This document shows, piece by piece, positions 1 through 9,482 of a DNA stretch of 64,000 nucleotides (within the stretch, counting starts at the first letter, position 1; the number at the start of each line of letters is the position of its first letter). The stretch spans positions 1-64,000 of the forward strand of contig CAWFCZ010000008.1 of assembly GCA_963814355.1 (NCBI GenBank), read 5' to 3'. Under the pieces are notes generated by a model. The model saw nothing but the letters and a program-made list of their open reading frames with translations. It searched no databases and was not told the DNA's origin. Position numbers and translations under genes: made by a program. The stretch is from JADGOV01 sp963814355. GTDB taxonomy: Bacteria; Actinomycetota; Actinomycetes; JADGOV01.

Positions 1-1106
1 AGGCGGCGTGATCAGTCCCCTGATGCTCAACATCGTCTTGCACGGGATGGAGACGGCTGCCGGGGTTCGGTATTTCAACCGCAGTCGAGGCGGTATCGAG
101 ACTGCGCCCGACGCCCCGGTGCTGGTCCGCTACGCTGACGATCTTGTGGCGTTGTGCCACAGCCGTCGGCACGCGGAACAGGTCAAGGCGCGGCTTGCCG
201 AGTGGCTCGAACCGAGGGGTCTGGTCTTCAACGAAGACAAGACCCGCATAGTCCACGTCGACCAGGGGTGCGACTTTCTCGGGTTCAACATCCGCCGCTA
301 CCACGGCAAGCTGCCCCTGATCAAACCCAGCGATGACGCCGTGAGGCGAGTCCGGTTACGGCTGCGCACCGAGATGCGTGCCCTGCTCGGGGGCAACGCG
401 GGCGCGGTGATGCGCAAACTCACCCCAATCATCCGGGGCTGGGCTGCCTTCTACCGGACCCAAGTGTCCAGCGAGGTGTTCTCCGCGCTGGATGACTACA
501 TGTGGAAGCTGCTCTACAAGTGGGCCAAGCGAACACATCCGAAGAAGTCCAGGTGGTGGAGGATGGACCGGTACTTTGGTCGGTTCAACCCCTCCCGTAA
601 CAACCGGTGGGTATTCGGGCGACAAGGAAAGTGGAGCCTACCTACCCGAAGTTCGCCTGGACGAAGATCGTCCGGCATGTGATGGTCACGGGACGGCCTC
701 CCCGGACGACCCGACCCTGACCCAGTACTGGGCCGGGCGTCGCCGACGGCAGCCGAACGGGCCGCTCAACGCGCGCCTCCTCGCGCAACTCAAGACCCAG
801 CGAGGCAGGTGCGCCAGCTGCGGAACCCGGTTGCTGCCCGCCGACCGCGAACCACGGTCACCCGAAGAATGGGAACTGTGGGCACGCGCCGCGCGCGCGT
901 CCCTCCGCAAGGAGAACAACGCGACGGACACCGGCGAGGACGATCAACGCCTCATCCACACCACCTGCCGCGGGCGGATACCGGCCCGGCAGAACCAGCA
1001 CTTCTCACCGCGACGCCGGTAAGACCTGCTTGAGCCGGATGTGTGGAAACGCACCAGTCCGGTTCTGAGGGGGCCGGGGCGCAGCAATGCGCTCCGGCTA
1101 CCCGAC
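1..1106 (+). mobile_element. Group II intron 1, 3' part
   Basis: This is the 3' part of a bacterial group II intron; its 5' end lies upstream of the window. It encodes a reverse transcriptase/maturase with an HNH-type end, followed by an RNA domain V at 1032-1065. Domain V is 34 nt, opens with GAGCCGG, has a GGAAAC tip and closes with CCGGTTC. A domain VI-like hairpin follows at about 1072-1098, and the intron probably ends at the CTACCCGAC around 1098-1106. The sequence just downstream resumes a second intron's reverse transcriptase at its SPLLANIAL motif, so this intron sits inside another intron's gene. The exact 3' splice site is inferred. Confidence 0.8.
2..1022 (+). pseudogene. Group II intron-encoded RT/maturase/HNH protein, frameshifted
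   Basis: Reverse transcriptase-maturase of intron 1, partial at the 5' side because the window opens inside the RT domain at GGVISPLMLN. The catalytic YADD box (VRYADDLVALCHS) is present, then the FLGFNIRRYHGK region, the maturase X domain (IIRGWAAFYR) and a C-terminal HNH-type endonuclease region with CASCG and a later HTTC pair. The frame breaks at least twice between about 610 and 700, where the expected run through YPKFAWTKIVRHVMVTGR to SPDDPTLTQYW is split over three frames. The protein would therefore lose the endonuclease domain unless these are sequencing errors. Confidence 0.8.
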
Positions 1107-1846
1107 TCCTGTCCCCGCTGCTGGCGAACATCGCCTTGTCGGTGCTCGATGAGCACCTGCACCGGCCTTGGCAGCCCGGCGGGACGATGTCGACCGCATA
1201 TCAACGCAGTCGACGTCGAGTCCACGGCCTGCCCCGGTGGCGCGTCGTCCGCTATGCGGACGACTTCGTCGTACTGGCGCACGGTGACCGGACCGACGCC
1301 GAGGCCCTGCGCGAAGACGTCTCGCGGTGCTCCAACCGATGGGGTTACGACTCTCGGAGTCAAAGACCCGCGTGGTGCACATGAGCGACGGGTTCGACTT
1401 TCTCGGCTTCCACATCCGGTGGAAACGCAAGAGGGGGACGAACAAGTGGCACGTCTACACCTTCATCGCCGACCGGCCGATCCGGTCACTGAAGGCCAAG
1501 ATCCGTGCCCTGACCCGCAGGAAGTCGCAGCAGGACCCCAGGACCGTGCTGATCCGGCTCAACCAGATCATGCGCGGCTGGGCCAACTACTTCCGGCACG
1601 CAGCCTGCAAACCACGCTCAGCCAGCTGTCCCACTTCGTGTGGGGGCGGATGATCAGGTGGCTTCGTGGCTGCACCGCTGGGGGTGGAAGGACATCCGCC
1701 GCCGCTTCACCCGCCCCGACGGGCGGTGGAGACCGATCACGGCGGATGGGATCACGTTGTTCAACCTCGCGGCGGTGCCGGTCACCCGCTACCGCTACCG
1801 AGGAAACACGATCCCCAACCCCTGGACCCTGCCCAACCCCGCCTAA
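1107..1846 (+). pseudogene. Group II intron 2 RT/maturase, interrupted and frameshifted
   Basis: C-terminal part of the intron 2 reverse transcriptase/maturase. Recognisable blocks in order are SPLLANIAL, the catalytic VRYADDFVVLAHG box, FDFLGFHIRWKRKRG, the maturase motif IMRGWANYFRH, FVWGRMIRWLR and a C-terminus ending NPWTLPNPA without an HNH domain. These blocks lie in different frames, with breaks near 1335-1380, 1600-1620 and 1655-1670. The N-terminal half is cut off by intron 1. It cannot make a working protein as read. Any splicing of this intron would depend on a maturase supplied in trans. Confidence 0.75.
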
Positions 1847-1954
1847 CGGTAGAGACCGTGGAGAGCCCGGTGCGGTGAAAGCCGCACGCCGGGTTCGGCG
1901 AGCGGCCCAGGGAAACGGACCGGGAGCAATCCCGGCACCGCGCCCCGGGCCGAC
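1107..1954 (+). mobile_element. Group II intron 2, 3' part, host of intron 1
   Basis: This is the 3' part of a second, different group II intron. It resumes directly after intron 1 at the RT motif LSPLLANIAL and ends with its own domain V at 1863-1896 (34 nt, GAGCCCGG at the start, GTGAAAGC at the tip, CCGGGTTC at the end) and a domain VI-like hairpin. I place the 3' end near the CCGAC at 1950-1954, by analogy with intron 1. Immediately downstream the IS630 transposase frame begins, so this intron lies within a transposase gene. Confidence 0.75.
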
Positions 1955-2564
1955 TCAACCGAAGCGGGCGGTCGTGTTCAGCTTCGATGAGAAGACCCAA
2001 TGCCAGGCGATAGACCGCACCCAGCCGAGCCTGCCGATGGTGCCGGGCCGGGCCGGCACGATGACGCATGACTACAAGCGCAACGGCACCACCGACCTGT
2101 TCGCCGCCATGAACATCGCGACCGGTGAGGTGCTCACCCACTGCCAGAAAGGCCACACCGCGAAAGACGTGCTGCGGTTCTTCAAGCAGATCGACGCGAC
2201 CGTACCGCGCGGCCTCAGCGTGCACGTCGTGTTGGACAACCTCTCCGCGCACAAGGCCCCGGAGATCACCAAATGGCTGGCGCACAAGGACCGCCGACGC
2301 TGGCACCTACACTTCACCCCCACCTCGAGCTCCTGGACCAACCTGATCGAACGCTGGTTCAAAGAACTCACCGACCGGCGGCTACGCCGCGGCGTATTCA
2401 CCAGCGTCCCGGAACTCGAAGAAGCGATCAAGGCCTGGGCCGGCCACTGGAACACCGACCCCAAACCGTTCATCTGGAAAGCCACCACCGACGACATCAT
2501 CGAAAAAGTCCAACGCGGCCGCGCCGCCCTCACCCGCCCCACCAATTCGACGACAGACCACTAG
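1955..2564 (+). pseudogene. IS630-family transposase, 3' half
   Basis: C-terminal half of an IS630-family DDE transposase, continuous from about QPKRAVVFSFDEKTQ to the stop. FSFDEKTQCQAIDRTQPSLP carries the first catalytic Asp, VHVVLDNLSAHKAP the second, and FTPTSSSWTNLIERWF the final Glu region. LRRGVF and DPKPFIWKA are further family blocks. The N-terminal DNA-binding half is missing because group II intron 2 interrupts the gene; it should lie upstream of the window. The frame is otherwise intact. The element's right end probably lies close to the CTAG at 2561-2564, since IS630 elements target TA. Confidence 0.85.
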
Positions 2565-2566
2565 TT

Positions 2567-2872
2567 GCCATTGACCCGCAGCCGTACCCCACGATGATTC
2601 AACTCGTCGCCAACGCCCGGTCAGTGCTCACTGACAGCGGTGGCCTGCAGGAGGAGGCCTACCTCCTCGGGGTCCCGTGTACCACTCTGCGCGCCGAAAC
2701 CGAGTGGGTAGAGACCCTTGAAGGAGGGTGGAATGAGCTACGACCGGACCTCGTTGGACTCGGCAATGCTGCACTCCGCACGCCGACGGGAACTCAGACC
2801 AGTCACTTTGGTGATGGTCAGGCAGCTGCTCGCGTTGCGGGAATCCTGTCGGGCATGTCGGCAGCCAACTGA
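2567..2872 (+). pseudogene. UDP-GlcNAc 2-epimerase (WecB-like) C-terminal remnant
   Basis: C-terminal about 100 residues of a non-hydrolysing UDP-N-acetylglucosamine 2-epimerase. The conserved nucleotide-sugar block ARSVLTDSGGLQEEAYLLGV is followed by PCTTLRAETEWVETLEGGW and a helical tail ending at 2872. It begins without a start codon, right after the IS630 remnant, so the insertion cut the gene. It is not a duplicate of wecB at 12646: that one has VQEETTVLGVPCLTLRENTE, so the two belong to different subfamilies. It is convergent with the flippase pseudogene and probably belonged to the same polysaccharide locus. Confidence 0.8.
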
Positions 2873-2888
2873 CCACGCGTGACTTGGC

Positions 2889-4172
2889 TCACACGCTGTC
2901 AGTTCCGCTGCTCCTGCCTGAACGAATGACCCGAATGACCAGCGGCAAGAGAAGCAAGTACATCGGAGCCGCCAGGGCACTGGAGAGCCAAGTGGTGGCG
3001 ACAACATCAAGCCCACCGCGGCCACCGAGCGTCAACCCCGACAGGGTCAGGGTCAGGGTCGCGGCTTGCCAGACGAGCAGAACTCCTTGACGGCGGTAGA
3101 CGTTAAATGTCGTTGTCAGGGACGTCGTGAGGAATCTGGCCCACGCGAGGGGGATCATGGCTCACCGCGATTGCTCCGGCAGTAACCCACTCGGGACCGA
3201 AGACGATACCGAAGAGATACTTGCTGGCCAAGAACAAGGCTAGGAAGAGCGGTGCCGAAACAGTGAGCAGTGCCATGAGCGTTTGCTTGGCCAAACGCAA
3301 GGCAGCTTCCTGATCATTCGCTCGAGCCGCGCATTCGCGAAGGTACACCTGCGAGACTCCGGTGAGCACTAGGCTCGTGGGCAGGCTGATCATGGCTGAG
3401 GCGAGGGCGTATTGCCCCACGTCAGAGATCGAGTAGTAGTGGGCCAGAACGATGGCCTGGATGTTCCACGACAGAGCGTTCAAGAGCGCAAACCACGTGC
3501 TGATCCGCGGGAAGTCGGCGTATTGGCGTGCTACGGTGCGCATTGCGGCCCAGTTCCATGCCGATGCGGGAGTCGCGCGTACCCCACCTCTGTAGACCTT
3601 CCTAAGGACGCCGAGCCCAACGAATGGGGTCACTAGGGCACCGAGCATGAGCCCGGAAAGGCCGAGTTTGAGGTAGCCGCCAGGCAGCTGCACGCCCGCC
3701 GAGACAGTCTTCTGGAGCGGGGCGATGCGAGAGATGGCCCCGTATTGACGTCGGCGCGTGGCATACGAACTCAGGGTGACGGACCAGGCAGACACCAGGA
3801 CGCCGATCGGGATCGCGTAGGCCCACGAACCCAGGGTCTCGAGGGAGGTGCCGCGGCCCGAGACCTTCGCTACCGCGACCACGACAACGCCAGCCCGGAA
3901 ACCGCAACGGCAACCGTGAGCGCCACTCGAACCAGTGCGATCGCGTCGCGCTCCCCCTGCTCGCTCCCAGAGGGGAGCGTGACGGCGCTCTCGTACCTGC
4001 CTCCGGCAATGGCGGCGGCGATGGCGACAATGGAGGTGTAGACGGCCATCGCCCCGTAGTCGGACGGAAGGTACAGGCGGGTGATCACTGGAGTGATCAA
4101 GATGCCTAGGGCTTGAGCGAAGGCCGACCCGGAGGCGAGAAGGGCAATGGGGCGCAGGTGGGGTGAGACCAA
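2889..4172 (-). pseudogene. Polysaccharide flippase (Wzx-like), two frameshifts
   Basis: Multi-spanning membrane protein of the oligosaccharide flippase (MOP) type, which moves lipid-linked repeat units across the membrane. The N-terminus (LRPIALLASGSAFAQALGIL, then TPVITRLYLPSDYGAMAVYT) is the typical start. The middle part includes ISDVGQYALASAMISLPTSL, and the C-terminal membrane segments end near 2889. The three parts lie in different frames, with breaks near 3870-3900 and 3150-3165. No stops occur apart from those caused by the shifts, so these are very recent lesions or sequence errors. Neighbouring glycosyltransferase and Wzy-like genes support the assignment. Confidence 0.75.
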
Positions 4173-4251
4173 CCACCGACCGGATCAACCCGCCACCCCG
4201 CCGATTTTGATCGCTTGGCTCGCGGTCAACCCAGGCCGCTTGTCGCCAGCG

Positions 4252-5508
4252 CTACCCCGCAAGGCTGGTGAGCAACTCCTCCCAAGCCTCCAACTGCGCG
4301 CTGCGCTCAAGGCTTCTGACGAAGCCGGCGTCAGGCACCTCCCCGCGCGCCACGCGGTCCTGCAGGTTGCGCACTGCATGGGCGATTGTCTCGCTCTCGT
4401 TAGCTACGTGGGCAAGTCCGTACCGTTGTGTGGCGTCGGCAAGCACCCCGTTCTCGTATGCCAAGGCGAGTATGGGCTTCCTCATGCCCATGAGCTCGAA
4501 GACCTTCCCCCCAATGACGTCCTTGTCGCGCGGATCATTCCAACCGATGATGAGCGCTATGTCGGCACCCATGACGATCGAAAGGGCCTCGGCTCTCGTC
4601 TTCGGGCCGTGCATGACGACGCGATCGCCAAGACCTCGGCGTGCGACCTCGCCCGCCACCTCCGGCGACGTCGGGCCCACGAGGTGAAGTCGGTAGTCCT
4701 GCAGTGCGCGGCTAGTCACAAGTGCGTCCAATACCGGCCGAGGGTCCCGTTTGCCTTGATACCAGATCCCCGCGTAGACAATGTGTCTGCCCGACCCGAG
4801 ATCGGTCGGCTTGATGGCATCAATCTCGCGGCCCGAGTATCCGTTCCAAATCGTGTGACAAGGTAGGGTTGGCGCCATTTGGCTCATTTCCTGGGTGAAG
4901 CCCGGGGTCACCGCCGTGATCGCGCGCGCATTAGAGAGCCAACGACGCTCGATGCGGCGTTCGATCAGCCTTCTCCAGTAGGGATGAGGGTAGTAGGTCC
5001 CGTTCGTCCAAAGGTCTCGATAATCGGGCATCCACGGGACCCCCCGGGCGAGTGAGAACTCGCGAGCGAGTCTGTGGCATACCCAGGGTGGACCGCTGCT
5101 CACAACCACGTCGTAGCGTTCGGCGGACCATTCGCTGACCAGGCGCTCCGCTGCGTCGCTGTACCACTTGCGTTCTCGCCTTGGGTCGGGCCAGTCCAGG
5201 AGGGACCGTTTCGCTCCGCCCGCAACATTCCGGACCCGGGAGCCAAGAAGCCGAGTCGATCCAGTCTTCGCCGTGTCACTTGTCGTCCCAATCTAGACGC
5301 TCGCGGGCGATCACCGGGGGACTACTGTCCGGCATCGGGAGCAGACAAGCGTGTGGCCCTGCACCATCGTCGGCCTGCCGCCCGTCCCGGTCCCGAGTAA
5401 GGTTGCTGGGTGACCCGCTTGGTTCAAGTGCTCCCCGAGAGCCTGGGTGCGTTGCGCTCCGATGGCCGATGAACCCAATTCGAACGAGGAAACAATGAGA
5501 ACCTTCAC
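4252..5508 (-). pseudogene. Family 4 glycosyltransferase, frameshifted
   Basis: GT-B fold sugar transferase, probably acting on the cytoplasmic side in repeat-unit assembly. The N-terminus reads VKVLIVSSFELGSSAIGAQR from a GTG at 5508. The main body from about 5109 carries MPDYRDLW, the linker VTPGFTQEM, IVYAGIWYQGKRDP, HLVGPTSPEV and the donor-binding region GGKVFELMGMRKPILALAYE. The N-terminal and C-terminal parts lie in different frames, with at least one break between about 5310 and 5400. Its start overlaps by 14 bp the divergent start proposed for the Wzy-like fragment, so one of the two starts may be wrong. Confidence 0.7.
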
Positions 5509-5772
5509 GTCTGTAGGATTACATGATTCCCCCGTGTGGAGTCAACGGGGTCGAGGACCCGTAACGCGCAGTTCGACAGATGGGTCCACTCTGGCAGTTC
5601 TACCGGGCTTCCTTCAATTCGCAGCTCTGCTCTACATCTTCTCAACGCCATTGGACGTCGTCCCCTTTCCCACTGGATCACCGGTCAGGTTGACGGGTTC
5701 GCTCTTCCTCGCAGTCTGGGGCGTGGAAGTGCTTCGGGGGTCCGTCAGAATGCCCCGTGCGCCCCGCATTCT
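5495..5772 (+). pseudogene. Wzy/O-antigen ligase-like protein, 5' fragment
   Basis: N-terminal fragment of a probable O-antigen polymerase or ligase membrane protein. From ATG 5495 (preceded by GAGGAAAC) a hydrophilic stretch leads to the segment LPGFLQFAALLYIFSTPLDV, followed by TGSPVRLTGSLFLAVWGVEV, which resembles the start of this family. The frame is cut at about 5772, where an ISL3-type end (GGCTCT) begins. No downstream part is visible in the window. An alternative start is GTG 5534. The call rests on hydrophobicity pattern, resemblance and position between flippase and glycosyltransferase genes. Confidence 0.5.
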
Positions 5773-5879
5773 GGCTCTACGCCACCAAGCGTGGGCGGCG
5801 GGTTCGAATCCGTGCCGTTCGTTCAGTGTGCCAGTCGAGGCCGCAGGTGAGAAGTAGCCGCAGTCGGTAGTTGGCGAAG
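5773..5879 (-). mobile_element. ISL3-family element, terminal fragment
   Basis: One end of an ISL3-type insertion sequence. Reading on the minus strand, the frame gives FANYRLRLLLTCGLDWHTER, then arginine-rich residues and PRLVA before a TAG at 5779-5777. FxNYRLRxLL is the usual C-terminal signature of ISL3 transposases. The flank begins GGCTCTACGCC at 5773, matching the GGCTCT start typical of ISL3 termini and overlapping the stop codon. The rest of the element was lost or displaced where the IS3 element starts at 5880. Confidence 0.5.
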
Positions 5880-5894
5880 TGAACCGCCCCGGGA

Positions 5895-6847
5895 TCAGTG
5901 GAGGCTGAGTTCTCCCGGCAGCGGCTGCTGTCGGGCGTTGATCTGACGGTAGTACTCGGTCTCGTACTCGATGGGTGGGACGTTCTGCTTAGGCTGCTGT
6001 GGAGCCGGTTCTGGTTGAACCAGTGCACCCAGCTGAGCGTGGCGAGTTCGAGGTCGTCGACGCCGCGCCAGGGCCCTTCCCGCTTGGTGCATTCGGTCTT
6101 GTAGAGCCCGATCAGGCTCTCCGCCTCGGCGTTGTCGTAGCTGTCCCCGACGGTCCCGATCGAGGCGAGCGCGCCGGCGGCGGATAGCCGCAGGGTGTAC
6201 TTGATCGACGTGTACTGGCTGCCGGCATCGGAATGATGCACCAAGCCGGTTGCGGTGAAACGGGAGTCGGCCCGGCGGCGGGTGAACAGCGCCTGCTCGA
6301 GGGTCGACATCACCAGCGGCGTCGTCTTGGAGCTACTCACCCGCCAGCCGAGGATCCGCCGGGAGAACACGTCGGTCAGCAGCGCCACATAGCAGAACCC
6401 GGCGAGCGCCCAGACGTAGGTGAAGTCCGCGACCCACCACTGGTCCGGCCGGGTTGGGGTGTCCCAGGCCCGGTCGAGAAGGTCCGGGTGCCGCGGCACC
6501 GCCTCGTCGCCGCGCCTGGTCGTGGTCGTGGTGTGCTCACCGCGTACGACGCCGGCGATGCCGGCGATCTTCATCAGCCTGGCGACCTGATCGCGGCCGA
6601 CGTCATGCCCGGCGCGGCGCATCTCCCGCCACGGCTTGCGCACCCCGTAAACGCTGCGGTTCACCCGGTACAGGTCCACCACAGCGTCGACGAGGTAGGC
6701 GTCGGCGAGTTCCGCCGCCGACACCCGGGTCTTCACCGCGGCGTAGTAGGTACTGGGGGCGATCTGCATGCCGTGTTCGGTCAGCACCCGGCAGATCGGC
6801 TCGACCCCGAAGCGGGCCCGGTAACCGTCGATGTAGGCGACGATCAC
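5895..6847 (-). pseudogene. IS3-family transposase OrfB, frameshifted near the end
   Basis: Catalytic DDE (rve) subunit of the IS3 transposase. YGVRKPWREMRRAG, then the first catalytic Asp in WWVADFTYVWALAGF, the second in HHSDAGSQYTS and the Glu in DSYDNAEAESLIGLYKTE are all present. After WVHWFNQNRLHSSL the frame slips near 5990-6000. The expected tail NVPPIEYETEYYRQ to the stop at 5895 is in another frame, and the unshifted frame runs on to 5777 through the IS end. The catalytic core is intact, so activity might survive, but the natural C-terminus is lost. Translation probably starts at GTG 6847 or by fusion with OrfA. Confidence 0.8.
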
Positions 6848-7167
6848 TTGAGTCGGCGGTCGAGCTCCGCCTGAGCGAAAAACGCCGACGCTGTCTTGAG
6901 GATCTCATTCGCCCGACGCAACTCCGAGACCTCACGACGCAGCGCTTTCAACTCCGCTGACTCCTCACTCGTCACCCCCGCACGAGCACCACTGTCGACC
7001 TCCTCCCGCTCGATCCAGTTCCGCAGCGTGGCCTGGTTGATGTCCAGTACCGCCCCGACCTGACGGCGGGCGGCCACCATCGACTCACCACGGTCGCGGA
7101 GCCGGTCCCGATACATCCGCACCGCTCGGGCGCGGGTCTCCCCGTCGTACTTCCTTGATGCAGGCAT
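6844..7167 (-). CDS. IS3-family transposase OrfA
   Basis: OrfA of the IS3 element, 107 residues, supplying the helix-turn-helix and leucine-zipper part of the transposase. It starts MPASRKYDGETRARAVRMYR, has the HTH region around GAVLDINQATLRNWI and a C-terminal coiled coil (ESAELKALRREVSELRRANE) ending TASAFFAQAEL, all typical of IS3 OrfA. It ends in AAGTGA, which overlaps the GTG that could start orfB. In IS3 elements the active transposase is usually an OrfA-OrfB fusion made by -1 frameshifting. I do not see a clear A-rich slippery site here. Confidence 0.85.
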   Translation of the reverse strand: MPASRKYDGETRARAVRMYRDRLRDRGESMVAARRQVGAVLDINQATLRNWIEREEVDSGARAGVTSEESAELKALRREVSELRRANEILKTASAFFAQAELDRRLK

Positions 7168-7220
7168 CCCAGCAGTCTCCTTGCTGAATCAGAGCCTCCA
7201 CCAGATCCAGGACGGTTCAG

Positions 7221-7664
7221 AATGCCGCCCTACCAGGAGTACACCGACGGATCGAGGTCGCTGCCGCCGCGCTGGAACACGCCAAGACGGCGCTACGCGC
7301 CGTGCCGGCCAAGGTCCTGGCCACCGACCTGGACCCGGACGCGCAACGAGCCCGCCCGCGGCTGGCGCGCCGCGGCCTGCAGATGGTGTTGCGGCTGCTC
7401 GCGTTCAACGCCGAAGCATGGCTGGCCGAACACTTCAACGCCTACCTGGCCGACCCCGACGAGTACCGGGCCATCCTGCGTAACCTGCTCCACCTCGGTG
7501 GGCAGGTCGACTACACCACCACCGCGATCACCGTCACCCTGCACCGGCCGGACAGCCCGCGGGTAGCCCGCGCCCTCCACCTGCTCACCGACGAACTCAA
7601 CGCCACCCCAGCATGCCTGCCCGGGGACCACCGCCCACTGACCTACCGGGTCACCGAGGCATAA
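7221..7664 (+). pseudogene. Transposase-like protein, C-terminal remnant
   Basis: An open frame with no start codon begins directly at the right edge of the IS3 element and runs about 147 codons. Readable blocks are RIEVAAAALEHAKTAL, LDPDAQRARPRLARRGLQ, FNAEAWLAEHFNAYL and LTDELNATPACLPGDHRPLT. I recall this tail from actinobacterial proteins annotated as transposases but cannot name the family, and no catalytic motif is present in the fragment. The gene was presumably truncated by the IS3 insertion or by recombination there. It is not the other half of the ISL3 fragment, which points the other way. Confidence 0.4.
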
Positions 7665-7725
7665 GTCTCAACAGTGATCTTGCGCCTACTCGAGGAGGTC
7701 TGAGACTGTCTTCCCGTTAGAGCCG

Positions 7726-9482
7726 TCATATCGTATCCAACGACGAGGCGCATTTCGCGTGGGAGGCGAAAGGCGACAGCGGCGATACAGCAGGGGCGTT
7801 GTCGCCCAGTACGACCATTGCCGTCTGAAAGGTGGCCGGCGGTCTCAGGCGGGTATTGTACCGAAGGCAGAGTGAGGTCGTCGTGCGCTCAAAGCCAGCC
7901 GCGGCTTCTGCATGGAAGCATTCACGAATGACTGTCGCCTGACCCGAGAGGGAGAGCGTCACTCTTACAGCCGCCGTCGGACAGTGCAGCAATAGGGCGT
8001 GGCGGTCGGCGGTAATCTCGATTCCAGGTGCGAGGTGGAACCAGAGCGCAAGATCGTGAAAGCCGGTTCCGCTGACCCGGTCGCTCACCAACACCCGGTC
8101 GTGACCCACCGTCCAAGTCCGCTGATGTTGCGGGCGACCGCGGAGGTGACGATAGCCGTCGTGTCCGGCGCTCAGTACCTGGGTTCCATCGGCACCCTTA
8201 GCCAAAGCAACCTCGATGGGAGACGCCCGGCGGGCAGCCCGAAATGCGCCCCAGACCTCCGTGGAATCGACATTGGCGATGGTCAGCGTTGTGTGTGCTG
8301 CCGTAGAGCGTTCGTAGGCGCGGCGAGCGCCCTTTTCGTAGGTCGATGTACCGGTATCAATCACCACCGGCAAGCCGTCGACGAACAGCAAGAAAGACAG
8401 CGTGTCGGCGTGTGCGTGCGCCGGAAGCTCATCCGGGCACGGCAGTCCGACATCGCAGAGCACATGGAGGCGGCCGGAGCGCAGTACGCCCAGCCCCGTC
8501 TCGGGGAGGAGGACCGCGTCCCCGGGGACTGGCGGCGCCGGTCGAAGCTCAGCCAGCCACGCAGCGTGTACGGGAACCCATCGTTCACCATCGGCACCGT
8601 TCCGTCCGGCAGTAGCACGTCCCCCAGCCAGGCGCGCATTCGCTCGATCGCGCCACTCAACTCGGTTGGAACCGGCCGACCTGCTGTCCTAAGCAAGCCG
8701 ACGACGTCCTGCAGATCGCCGAGTACCTGGCAGTGGTATGCCGGTGAACGCTCGTAATGTCCACCGTCCGGCAGCACCTGGACCACAACTTGGCGGATGA
8801 TCTCCCGCACCCAGCGAGACGACTCGTCGGCATCGCCCTGGAATACCGCGAGACCCGCCAACGCCTTGAGGTTCTTGAGCAAATGGTTGCCGCCGATGTC
8901 TCGTTCGAGGTGCCGCCGCAGGAAGCCGGCGTGCCGACCCAGATCCTGTTCCATGAGCGGTTGCAGGGGAGTACCGGCCACCAGGCGCGGAAACAGCCCG
9001 CAGAAGCTCCACGCCCTCAGGGATGCCACATAGGGAGACCAGGCGTCGCCACGTCCGAAGACGCATGCATCCCGCCAGGACCGGTAGAGGTCGCTGAATA
9101 CCAGGCTGGCCCAGCCTTGATCCGGGTGGACCGCAAGGGACCACGCCCAATCCCAGTAATGCAGGTGGTAGCGCCACAGCTGTGGGGCGTTCTTCATCTC
9201 CCAGTCGTGGGCGACCCCCAAATCACGGCTCTGTCCCAGTAGCGTGAACTGACGGGCTCCAAGCTGCTCAGCCGGGGGCCACAGCTGCGGCAACCGTCCA
9301 TCGAGCGGCACAAACGACGCTGGCCAGCCAGGGGCGTGCCCGGAGTCGGTAGTCAGCACCCGTTCACCGAGCCTGGGGGTACGGGCGAGTAAGGATCGCT
9401 GGGCGCGGAGTCGCACGCGATGTGCCACCTGCGCTGGCCGGAGATGACGCACTGTTCGGGCAAAGAGCAGAGCCTCGGTCAT
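7726..9482 (-). pseudogene. Heparinase II/III family protein, one frameshift
   Basis: Polysaccharide-lyase-like protein of the heparinase II/III family, common in bacterial exopolysaccharide loci where it may trim or modify the polymer. The alpha-helical toroid part carries WEMKNAPQLWRYHLHYWDW and GGNHLLKNLKALAGLAVFQG; the beta part carries HAHADTLSFLLFVDGLPVVI and DTGTSTYEKGARR. A single-base shift near 8525-8540, between the SFDR and DAVLLPETGLGVLR segments, splits the gene. The start is ATG 9482, overlapping the SDR gene stop as ATGA; GTG 9488 is an alternative. It may be functional if the shift is a sequencing error. Confidence 0.8.

Larger units (their letters stand above)
5880..7219 (-). 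mobile_element. IS3-family insertion sequence
   Basis: Complete IS3-family element of 1340 bp. Its ends are imperfect inverted repeats: left TGAACCGCCCCGGGATCAG from 5880, right (minus strand) TGAACCGTCCTGGATCTGG from 7219, both followed by TGGAGGCT-like sequence. It carries orfA (6844-7167) and orfB (5895-6847) on the minus strand in the usual order. The 3-bp flanks (AAG left, GAA right) do not match, so no target duplication is visible and the flanks may have been rearranged. The flanking DNA is unrelated: an ISL3 end on the left and a different transposase-like fragment on the right. Confidence 0.85.
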
